NCBI GenBank assembly: GCA_023653785.1
Contig: JAMKCH010007151.1
Coordinates: forward strand, 38,984 to 102,983
DNA from: Ophioderma brevispina
Taxonomy: Eukaryota > Echinodermata > Ophiuroidea > Amphilepidida > Ophiodermatidae
Direction of reading: 5' to 3'
Length of the DNA stretch: 64,000 bases
Shown here: piece by piece, positions 44,476 to 55,330 of the stretch
Numbering within the stretch: the first letter of the stretch is position 1
How the letters are laid out: each line of letters opens with the position of its first letter
Made by a program: the position numbers and the translations under genes
The notes under the pieces: model-generated
What the model saw: the letters and a program-made list of their open reading frames with translations, nothing else
Databases searched by the model: none
Told to the model about the DNA's origin: nothing

Positions 44476-45044
44476 TTAGAATCCAAACGGTTAACATTTG
44501 ACACCAGAAGAGTAAATTTTTAAGGTGATGTCCAAATCCTTACTACCGCTGAGGATACAACCCCAACCCTAAAACTAAAATTAACACTTAACCTGTTGCA
44601 CAACCCCTTACGGCCCGCGCCAGAGTGAAATTAAGGGGGGCGAAACACTCACGATTAAATCGGGTAAAAAAAATACCCTAAATTTAACGCCAAGTTATTG
44701 CTTAAAACCTCATGTTTTCCCTGAATTTTCAAACTCTCGGGCGCCGCCCCCTGGAACACTCCTGAACCACTTCTAACCCTTTATCCCTGTTGGTTCTTTC
44801 AATGACGGGGACATTTCCCAACAGCAAATTTTCCGGTTAAATGCCTAAAATCCTTAACATAACGGTCAATTACCCGTTAATATAAAAAGCTTAAAAAATG
44901 TACGGGATTTGCCCATATAGTCACGGTTTTCCGTACTTTTCTTCTCACAATTAGTGTTAATTACCCATCACGGGGTCCGTAAAAATTAACGGTATTGAAG
45001 GTTACGAAAGTCCAATACTGCGCATGAATGCAAAACACACCGAG

Positions 45045-46560
45045 TTTTTGCGCCCAAAGGTTTGTGTGTATTATCGGAGATGAAGGAATTTATTCACAAT
45101 AATTAAAACCTACGATTCAGAGTTTTGCGGCCACCGCCAAAACCCTCGGATTTCGGAGTTTGTTTGTACTATCAGCAGAACCTAAAAATCGGAGTATTAA
45201 AATATTATTAGTGATATTCAAACGTGCGCCCACACAGAACCTCGATTTGTGTTAGTTTAGGCCAGAAAAAAATAGAATGAATGCTACCTAACCCAAAACT
45301 AATTGCAACAGAATCCCCCCAATTCCAAACAGGAATTGTATTGAGACCTACCTTTTAAAAACACACATATCAAAAGTCTACTAAAAATCAAAGGAGGGAA
45401 AAATATTTTTAAGGGGGTAAGGTTTATAGAGGGGTAAAATATGAAAAGTATCAAAAGCGTTTGAAAAGTATGCCAAGTGTTTGTTACATTCAGGATTAAA
45501 AAAAGTACGTTTGCCCTATCTGCAGGTTGTAGTTCAATAGTTATGAGTCTAAATAGGTTAAGGTCACAATGGGGAAATTTCAGATATTTTCCGTTCGTTA
45601 TAAAAATGGTGTCAAATTGTCTTCTAATGGTACAAAAAAGAACCGCAAATATATGTTTGACCAACATCTATAATATTCGTTGCATTAATGGAATGCAAAC
45701 ATGGGATGGGGGCACAGGGTCTATGGGAGGTCACTAGTCATAGCTCTGTAATTATTATATAGAAAGTCAAAACAAGAATCTATTTACATTTACTTATTTA
45801 ACAGTTTAACAAAACCAGGTCCGATCCAAATCGGACCATTCTATGAATTTTAACCCAGGATGCCCTGGAACTGTTATGTGCCTATTGTACTAAAACTAGA
45901 ACGCGTAGATAGGGGCAAACTATACTTTTTTTAAACCTTAGGAGTAGCCAAGATAAATTGATACATCATTTAAAATAATGGAACCAATTATAATTTTTTT
46001 ACCCCTGTACAAACGTTTCCCCCTATTTCTACATGTTCCACAAGGTGATTTTGGTAGATTTTTAATAGGCCTATGATTTTTTTGACTGTTTCACTGTTTT
46101 CAAAGTAATTAACACCAAATTTGTTTACGGTTGCAATTTGTTTTGTGTTGGGTCAATCATAAAATTACGGGACTATTTTTGCGTAGGGTCTACTATCCGA
46201 AAAAAAACTCCGAAATTGGGAATACTAATGGTAATAATTAATTTTCGCAAAACCTCCGAGTTTGGAGTTTTTTGCGACCACCGCAAAACCCATTCCATTC
46301 TGGAGTTGTTTGGCGTCCCGTATTATGCACAGAAACTCCAGAATCAGAGTACAAAAAATATTATTAAACATTGCGCAAAACCTCCGATTTAGGAGTTTTG
46401 GCAACCACCGCTTTTTTTTGAACCCTCCAATTTCCGAGTGTTTGCGTATTATTCACAGAAACTCGTACCATACCCTCCGTCCGATTTTGGAGTTTTAGTG
46501 TTAACGAAGGGCCTATCCGCAGAACAGAAGAAGAAACTCCCAAACTCGGAGTTTGCGGAT
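45045..46560. repeat. TCCGATTTxGGAGTTT tandem array, interrupted
   Basis: Units of about 139 bp carry AAAACCTCCGA-TTTGGAGTTTT, then GCGACCACCGCAAAAC, then AGTA-AAAAATATTATTA. One or two units lie at 45,100-45,230 and about three at 46,230-46,560, same orientation. The segment between them (about 45,300-46,190) is another repeat. Each CTCCGAxTTxGGAG core is a small palindrome. Confidence 0.65.
45350..46190. repeat. Interspersed repeat shared with 62,940-63,520
   Basis: Shared blocks are ACTCCTAAGG-TTAAAAA-GTATA, CAGGGTCTATGGGAGGTCA, ATCGGACCATT, TTGAACTACAACCT-CAGATAGGGCA and TATAAACCTTACCCC. Most are in opposite orientation between the two copies, but the middle block is not, so one copy has an internal inversion or is itself a foldback. 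It interrupts the tandem array around it. Frames inside have no known domain. Confidence 0.6.
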
Positions 46561-47579
46561 GGGCCGCAGCCCCTCAAAATTTGTGAGTAGCTTTACCATT
46601 TTCTTTACAGGATGATCCCTCACGGTTGTGCGATTAAAGAGCTAAATCCGAAGTGCAAAATTTGAGCCAAAGCGCTCGAGTTCGAGATATTACTTAAAGG
46701 TACATGATGATGAAAATGCACTCTTTGTGGAGTGTAGGCAAATCATTTTGGTAAAAAACTATAAATCGAGTGAAAAAAATTAAATCATTTAGTGTATTTA
46801 TATCAATGCATGTCTTATCTGCATATTCTGGGGGGGAATTCATCCATCTTAAAAATCGTTCTCTGGCCGTCGGCCCAAAAACATGCTATTGCAAAAAATA
46901 AAAGCTCCAAGTCATTAGAATCTTAGTATAGGCCGATTGAAGAGCAGAAGCAGTCGTCCTAATTACGATGAACGAATAAGTGCAGCTAGAATGAAAAATG
47001 GACGCGAATTAACATGTGACTATCAATTAGCGATTATTACTTACTTTGGGCGACACCCAGCGGACTACAAGATTTAGCAGTGCTAAAAATCATGTTAAAA
47101 TCACGCGTTTGCGATGACAAAGTCGTCGCAAGGTTAGTGAAATCGATTTAAATTACGTCGGTCCCTGCTAAATAGCGATGGATTCGGGGTTTGGCGATCG
47201 AATTCGATTTGGGCCTTTGCGCTGATCGCAAAACGTTAGTGAAATCGGCCCCAGATGTATTATGGACATGAAATGTGTGCAAATGAAATAAATGCGCCAA
47301 AACATATTCACGAATCAGGTAGGGCCGCGGGGGAAAAAAAAAAAAAAAAAGCCTGTTTTGACTTCCAAAGTTATCAAAACATGCCTCGGACTGTCTGCGG
47401 CCGGGACCCCCCCCCCCCCCTTCGCGCTCGCTTTGTCGCGTCGCTGAAAATTTCGGTTTTTAAAACCTCGCAATTTGGTAAGGGAAGGGAGTATGAAGCT
47501 AATTTTCAGATTCTGCCATCCAAAATACTGTAACGGCCTTGCCTGAAGTCCTTGATTAAAAAGCTTTGTCATCAGGAAG
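46561..47579. other. Intergenic, nothing recognised
   Basis: Contains an A run at 47,335-47,350 and a C run at 47,408-47,420. Open frames there (for example minus 47,315-47,683) show no domain. Confidence 0.4.
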
Positions 47580-47783
47580 CAGTGGCCGTAAACCAGACCT
47601 TTACAAATGGGGGGGTGAAGGGGTGGTGCCAAGACTTTTTTTGAGTGGGCAAATTTGGGTCCTTCTCCATAGCCACTGTACAAAAGGTCAGTTCATTTGG
47701 GGGGGGCGGAAGGGGGGGGCAAGGGGTTGTGTTGGGGGGGGCTATCGCCCCCCTTACTGCCCCCCCGCTGAGTTACGCCACTG
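47580..47783. mobile_element. 204-bp hAT-like MITE
   Basis: Left end CAGTGGCCGTAAACCAG and right end, on the other strand, CAGTGGCGTAACTCAGCGGG are terminal inverted repeats of the CAGTGGCGTA type common in hAT elements. Flanks ATCAGGAA and ATCCGGAG could be a worn 8-bp target duplication. G and C blocks fill the right half. Confidence 0.7.
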
Positions 47784-48260
47784 ATCCGGAGACAACTGAA
47801 AGTCCCATCTTTAGACCCAATATTCAACCATAAACAGCATTCCACAAAACACCCAATTATAGAATTGTTAACAGCTAGCGTGGGCGATGCCATGAACTTG
47901 ATACACAATCAATTGTTGCAGCTTTTCATCATGGATTAGCCTTGATGAGTAACCCAGATTTGTTCTCTTTGGCAGTTGTTTAGAACTGTAGAGCTCTTTG
48001 CAAGCTTTTTTAAAATGATACCAAAAACTTAAATGAAATGCTATTAAAGTTTCATGGTTATTTCATCAAAAACCTGCATATTGTACTAGTTTTTAGGTAA
48101 AAATGGTCTGTTGTTACATATTTTTTACTTTTTTTAAAAAATAGTAATTTTGATCATTTTTGACATTAAAGGACTAGCACTACCAGATGCTGGATCCTGA
48201 TCATGAAGAATTAAGGCATAATTTATTCTGTTTCAGTTTTTGTCTCCATTATGCGCGAGG
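47784..48260. other. Intergenic, nothing recognised
   Basis: AT-rich spacer with no supported feature. Confidence 0.4.
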
Positions 48261-48269
48261 GCAAAAAAG

Positions 48270-49440
48270 AGTATCACCCTGTAACATTTGGTGTCCAACA
48301 CAAAATCATGTTATGCGTGAAATGAGGAATTGGATGAAACCTAAAAAAAAATGATGGTTTAAAAACCCAACCAAGTGACAATATTGGTGTTACTTAAATT
48401 TAATTTTTAAAGAATTATTAAAACAGAAAGGCATTTATTTTAAGTCCAACTAACATCAAAAATTCCAGAATATGATAAGTTTACACACAATCACTCTGTA
48501 ACACACAATTACTTTGGTGTCCACAAAAATGTTACAGGGTGAAACTTTGGGTTCATTTTTAATGTGGTATGGCCTCGTTCGGACAACAAATTCGCTATCT
48601 ATTCCATCATGTTGGAATTATGAGCATTGAAAAGAGGTTTTGATTTCGCTTAAATTAGGAATATAGTCCAATGAATTTTGGTGTCCAGCTGGACACCGTT
48701 CACGTGAAAACCGGTATTTTAGTGGCAATAGCATTGAAATTTTCTTTAGGTGGAATAGGTGGATATTTTTTTCATTCAGAAAGAAAAATAGTATGATCAA
48801 GTTGTTTCATTTTAAACAAACATAAGTATACAAAACATTTCCAAATATCCAACAATTTGTGAAATTGTGGCTTTGGTATTACCATTTAAAATTGTTACGC
48901 CGTGAAAACCCCATTTACATTAACACATCTTAGTAGTAGTTTCCAATAAAATAACATTTAGACATTGCAATGTCAGTAAAATCGCCAGTTTTTAATATCA
49001 TGTATGAACAAAAGGCAACTTTTATTGGTTATAAATAAGTTTACTTAGCAATATCTGTGTGTTTCACATGTAACTGGACAGAAAGACTTGGTTGTCCCAG
49101 TTACACGTGAATATTGTAAACATAATGCCCATTGAAGAAGTGGCATATATTAAGAGCCTGTGCTTTTGTCATGTGGAGATGAAATTCAGGTGAAAACAAA
49201 AACAATGAGTCATCATAAAACTATTACTACCAAAGTTTTAAATCCACAGAATGACATAACATACGTTTGATTTTCTTTAAAAGTGTTATACAGTCTTGGT
49301 TCTAAATTTCCCTCCAGCAATGTATACTGCACACTACCTATTTGAAGCAGCTATGAACGTGAACATACAAATTAAGATCTTTGTCTTTGGTGCAGACTTA
49401 AAGAATGAAGTTTGGTGGTCCATGTTACACGTGAAACCTT
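48270..49440. repeat. Dispersed GTTACACGTGAAA-like motif cluster
   Basis: Related words occur about seven times: CACCCTGTAAC (48,279), GTTATGCGTGAAA (48,309), GTTACAGGGTGAAA (48,532), TTCACGTGAAAA (48,699), GTTACGCCGTGAAAA (48,894), GTTACACGTGAA (49,101) and GTTACACGTGAAA (49,425). TTTGGTGTCCA also recurs at 48,288, 48,513 and 48,679. No open frame is shared. It may be the body of an unrecognised element or a regulatory cluster. Confidence 0.4.
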
Positions 49441-49984
49441 GTTGCACTCCAGCACCAAAACTTTGATGCAGCATTTAAAAGTGGCAAGAATCCACAAAAA
49501 GTGTTTGTTGTACCATTTGGGAAATCCACATACCAGAGTACTTGAAAATGATATATAAAATTCAACAATCAAATAGTTTATAATTTGCCCACCATGTCTC
49601 AAACATTTGTGTACCAAACTTCATGGCAATGACCCAGATGCTATTAGCTGCTTCAAGTCAGACAGCATTTTCCACACGTAGTAGGGAGAGTGAGTGGGTT
49701 CAAGTTGATTTTACAGAAATAGCACCCTGCTCCCAAGGTTGACCTTTGGCAGTACCCAACCCCACCCATGTGTCACAAATCTTAACAGGATTGACAAACA
49801 TGTTGATCCAACCTTAATGTGTACAAATACTAACTTCATGATGAAACTCATGATAGTACATGTGGTAACTCCTAAAGATTGACAATTTTACTAATTCCTC
49901 AAAGAAATATGCTGATGTGGACCATTGGTGTGCATGTTTTACTAGCAAAATTGGAAAGCGTCAACATGTACACTCAAACAGAAG

Positions 49985-50750
49985 AACGGAATACTTTGGT
50001 AAATAGGCAGGGTGAGAAAGAAAACAAAATGCGCGTGTTGATAACTCATATCAAACATGTCCCACCACGCCGACAACTCGCAGCAGTTGGTTTTCGGCAT
50101 CTCCTAAGGGAAATCGCCCCCAGTGCAATGGGTCTGATGATGGGAATTATGTCCACCGCAACTTGCCAGCCAAGCAGTGACAAAACATTTTTTTTTTTCT
50201 GAGGCCGCCCCCAAACCAACAAGTCCGATCAGGCAATCAAAGTCATGCGAACTATCTCTGAAGTCACCACTGGCAATAGGGCGCGCAATTGTGCTTGCAT
50301 GCCGGTGAGCCATTTTCCTTCCAGCGAAAAAAAACCGGCAGAGAGAATGCGTTAAAAAGTTGCCCGTTAAAAGTTCACCAGAATAGCGCAGCAATGGGTT
50401 TCCTGAGGGGGGAAGTGAAAGACGTGCAACAGGGGACAATGAGCAGGCCAATCCCAGCAATTGTTTTTCGTCAAATTCTCTGAGGGAAAGCGTCGCAATT
50501 GCAAAGCAATGGCAGGAAAGTACACCTGCTTCCAGGTGCGCAAATTTGTTCACGTGTCAATCTGCCAAATCAGAAGGTGTGTGGAACAAACATGAATACT
50601 TTGGGTAAGTAGGCTGGTAGTAGGATACAAAATGGCGTTGGGAAAAGAATGCTGTGGGGACGTCTCAATGGCAATAGAAGCAATTGTCTTTGGCATCTCC
50701 TCAGGGGAGGAAAAGTGGCTGAGTGGAAATACACAGCAATGGGTGTTCTG
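49985..50750. repeat. Degenerate duplication, ~150-bp unit
   Basis: 49,985-50,130 and 50,590-50,745 share GAATACTTTGG-TAA-TAGGC, ACAAAATG-CG, TT-GGCATCTCCT-AGGG and a CAATGGG block in the same order. Intermediate pieces with CTGAGGG-AAGCGTC recur near 50,405, 50,480 and 50,750. It looks like a diverged tandem family. The frames here (50,104-50,553 minus, 149 codons) are not recognisable. Confidence 0.45.
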
Positions 50751-50837
50751 GGGGAAAGCGTCTCAGTGGCAAACTAACAGCAATGCACTAGAGTGACAAA
50801 ACTGCTGACGTCCGAGGAGCAGAATTCGGCAAACTGA

Positions 50838-50915
50838 GGGGATATGTGGTCCAGGGGATATAACGTCGACCATGATTGAAAGGTTGTGGGTTCCAGCCCC
50901 GCGGTGGCCAATGTG
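50838..50915 (+). repeat. tRNA-like SINE head, diverged
   Basis: TGTGGTCCAGGGGATATAA resembles an A box, and GGGTTCCAGCCCCG (50,888-50,901) resembles a B box of RNA polymerase III tRNA promoters, about 40 bp apart. The two are in the right order and the segment is not a foldable complete tRNA, so a tRNA-derived SINE relic is more likely than a tRNA gene. Confidence 0.4.
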
Positions 50916-51189
50916 TGCTACATTGGGGCAACGCCACCTCGCTTGCATCGTCGACCAGCGATATCAAGAGTAGGGGGAAGATTACAATCTAAGAGAGGAA
51001 GAGTTGGCAGCTGGCCAAGCAGCACAATCCCTAAGTGAAGTGAAATGATTGTGGCCGATTCTTGGATGTCAGCGGAAACTGACAGAATAATAGGCAACAG
51101 CGCTGTGGGTCTTAATGAAATGTGCAATTTATAAAACACCGTGATTATATTAGGTAGTCAATGCTGGTCATTGCCGTTCTCCGCGATAG

Positions 51190-52165
51190 GTTTGTACTTA
51201 GGGGCTAGAAAAGTATAAGAATTGTATATATCCATTGTTACTTTATTGGAACATTTTAAAGTACAGTTAAAGTCTATTTTAAAGTATAGTGACTTGTAGA
51301 GCTACCAGAAGTATACTTTAAGTGTACTTGATAACCATTGACTTGATTGAACATTTTAAGTAACGTTAAAGTACTTAATATGTTCAATGTACCACTTTAT
51401 TGGAACTAATTAAGTACAGTGGAAGTATATCCTTCAGTGCGGTATTGTACTTAGAATACAAAAAGTAAAGTATACTTCATTTGCATTTGTACTATTTTTT
51501 TTTATCATGAGAAAATATAATTAATTGGAATATAGGCCTCTATGGAGCAGGTTTAAGAATGTATTAGTGTTATACTTGAAAGAGTGGATTTCTTGCATTT
51601 TATTAGAATGCCATTTAATATTTAAGTATTCCAAATACACTTCGGATCTATAAGTAATCAAAACAAAATACATTCAATATGCAATTCTTTGGAAGTCAGG
51701 TTTTGTTGTTAAGCCAATTGTGGGAAAGAATTTCAGTACAGATTGACTCGGTCCCAGGATGAATTCTGCAAGAACCATCCTCAAATTACAATTTTTCATT
51801 ATGATACAATCACAATTTAATCCTAAAACAACAATAAATTGAACGCAATCGGTAATTTCAGTAAGATTACAAAGGCAAATCAGACTTGTGCTTCCATCAT
51901 ATATCTATTTTTTCAGATGAAATAAACTACTATAGTACTATACTTTAAAAGTACTTTATCCCTTTTGTAAGTCTAGCTTGGAACCTCAGAAAGTATATTT
52001 AAGTAGGTATGATACTTTAAATGTACTTTATCATCTGTACATTTAAAATCTCTTTAAAATCATACTTTAATTTCATACTTTTAAATAGACTTAAAGTGTG
52101 TCAATAAAGTACATAACATAGTACAATTTAAAGTACTGTACTTTAAATATCTTTAATTTTTCCCA
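51190..52165. repeat. TACTTTAAA / AAGTATACTT motif array, right side
   Basis: Two dense patches (51,230-51,480 and 51,935-52,155) are full of TACTTTAAAGTA, AAGTATACTT and GTACTTTA words, often palindromic, and contain repeated CTTTATTGGAAC. The 450 bp between them are AT-rich without the motif. This resembles 31,476-32,070 in word content. It directly abuts the Penelope-like C-terminus at 52,168. Confidence 0.65.
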
Positions 52166-52167
52166 CC

Positions 52168-52248
52168 GCTGAACACCGCCTCGTCTTCAAACTTGGAACA
52201 TTTCAACCATGTGGACGAAACAGCAAATTCAACCTGTTTAATTTGTAA
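52168..52248 (+). pseudogene. Penelope-like element, C-terminal tail
   Basis: The plus strand reads AEHRLVFKLGTFQPCGRN then SKFNLFNL and a TAA at 52,246-52,248. RLIFKLGTLxPxGxNxxF is the typical last segment of the Penelope-like protein after the GIY-YIG domain. Nothing homologous precedes it: the bases just upstream are the AT-rich array. It is the expected continuation of the fragment that stops at about 31,470, on the same strand. Confidence 0.65.
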
Positions 52249-52280
52249 CTCTATTTTATATAGACTTTTCCGTACTCATT

Positions 52281-52493
52281 ATGTATTTATTTCCTTATTT
52301 CCACCGATTTATTCGTTTTCTCAGGCTGTCACGATCCAGCATCCCCGCCGCGACCACTGCGGTCGTCCCCCCACCAGTCCCATTGCGCGATGCGCTCTTC
52401 TCTGGCCAAGCTCAATTCATAGTGAAGGCCGTCGAACGATCATTGGAAACGACCCTGTATACAGTGTTGAGTCAAATGATTGTTCCCCGATGA
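52281..52493 (+). CDS. Uncharacterised open frame or exon, 70 codons
   Basis: From about 52,320 the base composition becomes GC-richer than the flanks and the frame reads PAATTAVVPPPVPLRDALFSGQ then an amphipathic segment to a TGA. A pyrimidine-rich stretch ending TTTTCTCAG just precedes it and could be a splice acceptor. I do not recognise the protein. It might be an exon of an unknown host or transposon gene. Confidence 0.2.
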   Translation: MYLFPYFHRFIRFLRLSRSSIPAATTAVVPPPVPLRDALFSGQAQFIVKAVERSLETTLYTVLSQMIVPR

Positions 52494-54522
52494 AACAAAA
52501 AATATTAAAACTATGTGTATCGTTTCGAATATATTATCTACTTAATATTAACAATAAGTCTTCTTATTCACCTTGTCAAAAATCCCGAGATTCATGCATT
52601 TGTATTTTCAAGTTATGGCCTCATTTTTTTGGAGGGCTCCCGAATGCCGCTTGTAAAATTTAGTATCAGTAAACCATAGAAGACGAGTAAACATGTTAAC
52701 AGTTAACAGTGTAATTCACAAACGCATGATCCCAAAACGAGATAGGGTAAAGAAACTTTCTTGTTTTGTTTCATGTTATTCACCACAGTGAAGCCCAACA
52801 TTAATTAATATTTATCATGAACGCAAATTGTTCCCAAAAAGTCTGACCTTTGACCTTTGCGCAACTAATGTTATCACTTAACTTGACCAACTGGTTTTGG
52901 TGTGTATTTTTCAATTCTTTTGTTTTGCCTTAGTTAATAGTTAAAACGAGTTCATTCCAACCCTTGAAGACTTCTAAACAGGCAAAATATAATTGCACTT
53001 GTTGTTGCATTGATCTCAACTTTAATAACTGGCCTGTGTTATACTCTTTATTACCATTTATCCACCAGAGTGTGTAAAGCAAACATTAGGTACCCACTTG
53101 AAATTTGTGCTTCATTACCAAATCAATATAAGCTTCTACAGAGGAAAATCTGAGGGCCTTTATTTAACGCGTCGTCTTACCAGCCTTTTTTTTTGTAACA
53201 AGGTTTTTAGCAATAGGAGGTGGTTTACCACCCCCCCGCGAATTCGTTATAAAGCACCCGATGCTTTATGATTAATTGATACCAGTGGATAGCTATGTCC
53301 TCCTCTGTCCTTATACCAAAATAATACCAACATACCTAGTATGCGTCCAACAATGACGTCATCAACGTCCGCGAGTCCGGCAAAATTGGCATTTTTCCAC
53401 AGAAAATATGGCGCACAATCCAATTTTGCGCTAAAACGTAGGAGTATCGTATTGTCCCATTCGATTTTCACCCTAAATGAATGGCTGCTTGTTTTACATA
53501 ACAGAGTTTTAGAGCCATACTATTTTAAAAATGCACCATAAAATATCATTGGGTGCCAACCACCCCCGGCCTACTCTCGACTTTGAACGGCAATACCCTA
53601 ACCTCGGTGAAGGTGGTGGTACCTTACATTTTGGCGCAAAATACGGAAAAAAAGGGATAGAAAACGATTACCTAGAAGTTTTTTACGACGTTATTTGGCA
53701 TTTTTACAGCGCCCGGCGGCGAAGTTCACTGAGGGGGTAGTAAGGGGAAAGTAACCATCAATGATAGATTGGTTTTATTGCTACAACTATCTTTCACAAA
53801 GAAAACTCCACAGGGGTTGCATATTTGCACGATCAATAATAGAGTATGAGTTGATTAAAAAATTACCAATCGCACCAGCGCGTGTATCCACTGTGCTTAC
53901 AAGTAAACTCCGTCTTATTTGCACACAGAATACAATGGGACAATAAAGCATCTTTGTTGCAAGGAATGAAAAAGAACCAACATAATTTTCGAATTGCCCC
54001 AGTGGGCATTTATTTACTTGTTAATCAACACAAACATATTCCACAATACCCCATCAGAAATGGAAGTTTCCGTAACCTGACCCCATCTACACACTTATGA
54101 AATCGGAAACTCTTCACGGAATAAGCACATGTTTAATTCCATTAAGTTTTCCGCAATCACAAGTGTGAGAAAAAAGTGTGTTAGATGGTCCGTTGTGTAA
54201 ATTTCCATCAGAACTGCTACCTACAATGGTATACCACATGTATAAGCGAGCGAAGTATAATAACGACATAACAGTGTGAAAATGTACAATCGTGAATACT
54301 CCTATTACCTGTTTTAAAGTAATGATAATTGCTAACAGACGCCATGTTCTGCATTGTCATCGCTGAAACACTTTGGAGAAATATTTATTATTATCTTTTT
54401 GTCGATATATCTTTAATAATTCATTGAAATGTTAGAGACGGTCTAATAAAGTAACTAAAATAGTTTCGTTCAAGTAGGCTTATTCATCCTTCCACTGCCA
54501 TTGAGATCTGGAGGTACAGTGA
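52494..54522. other. Intergenic, one DR1 site, no supported gene
   Basis: TGACCTTTGACCT at 52,844-52,856 is a perfect DR1 (complement AGGTCA-A-AGGTCA). Otherwise only short unrecognised frames (for example plus 53,341-53,541 and 53,531-53,740). Confidence 0.35.
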
Positions 54523-54628
54523 TCATGTCACACCTCCGATGTGCTCGAAAATGAAATTCAACATCTTCGGCCAGATCTTCCTGCGCATCGGCAGTTCTTT
54601 GAGAGATCCTCCCATACGCATAACACAC
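54523..54628 (-). CDS. BAAT/ACOT-family thioesterase or acyltransferase, last coding exon
   Basis: On the minus strand an acceptor TTTTTATTCATGCAG precedes the exon at 54,628. One frame ends KMLNFIFEHIGGVT and a TGA at 54,525-54,523. The adjoining frame reads ADAQED just before it. The family's C-terminus has a WGG...HAxAQEDxWxKxLxFFxxHL pattern, so both frames carry parts of it and two small indels separate them; a GGG/GGGG length change near the exon start also shifts frame. It pairs with the exon at 58,993-59,159. Either the gene is decaying or these are consensus errors. Confidence 0.6.
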
Positions 54629-54825
54629 CTGCATGAATAAAAACATTCATATATTATTCGAACCCCCCCTCTTACAAACATTATTGTCAAGAACTAAATC
54701 ACCCTATATTTCAAAGGACCTTGTGATGTTAGAATGTAAATGAATAGCTGGTACATTCAATGTGCTACTCACATTTCCGGGTAATCATAATTTTTAACAC
54801 CAAAAAAAAAAAAAAAAACCCGTCG

Positions 54826-55330
54826 GGCCTGTTAGTGGGAGAGCGTGGTCTAGTGGTTAGGGTGCATGCCTACGGCGCAAATATACCAAATCAAAATCCC
54901 GGGTTCGAATCCCGTGGGTCACTTGCTGGGATTCACTCGGGTTCTCAAATCCCGGTGGGGTCCCTTGCTGGGATTCACTCGGGTGCTCAATTCTGGATTT
55001 AAATCTGTATCAGCTATTGATTAAATACAGAATACCGCTCTCCTCCACGGTTCACTTGGAATTGGCAAATGAATCATGAAAGCTCCCGTCCTTCGGCTGG
55101 GACGTTAGGCCGTCGGTCCCTGTACAGAGAGTCACAACTGTACATGTACATCGCAGTCAGTGTCGAATAGAGTAGGGTGTAACCCCTTACTGTTCCACAC
55201 ATCTGCCCCCAGCTTTAAAAAACGCCGGGCCATGTTAGGAGCGTCCGATCATAGATACCGCGGCCCGATCAGCTTACACAGTTGACCAAATCCTGACACC
55301 ACCACACGCCATTTACGAATGACTTGTGGA
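54826..55330 (+). mobile_element. tRNA-derived SINE
   Basis: A box TGGTCTAGTGG (54,846-54,856) and a perfect B box GGTTCGAATCC (54,902-54,912) form an RNA polymerase III promoter. After the tRNA-like head a ~42-bp piece with TTGCTGGGATTCACTCGGG is present twice (54,922 and 54,965). A central segment with CCCGTCCTTCGGCTGGGACG and a GGTCCCTGTACAGAGAGTCAC stretch (55,083-55,135) looks like the conserved core shared by several animal SINE families. The 3' boundary is uncertain. It lies in the intron, antisense to the host gene. Confidence 0.75.

Noticed and set aside
31476..52165. Polinton/Maverick or giant-virus-like element
   Set aside because: The size and ends invited the idea, but no DNA polymerase B, retroviral-type integrase, ATPase, protease or capsid gene is recognisable inside.
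54830..54925. A functional tRNA gene
   Set aside because: A and B boxes are good, but the segment does not close into an acceptor stem and is followed by a SINE body.
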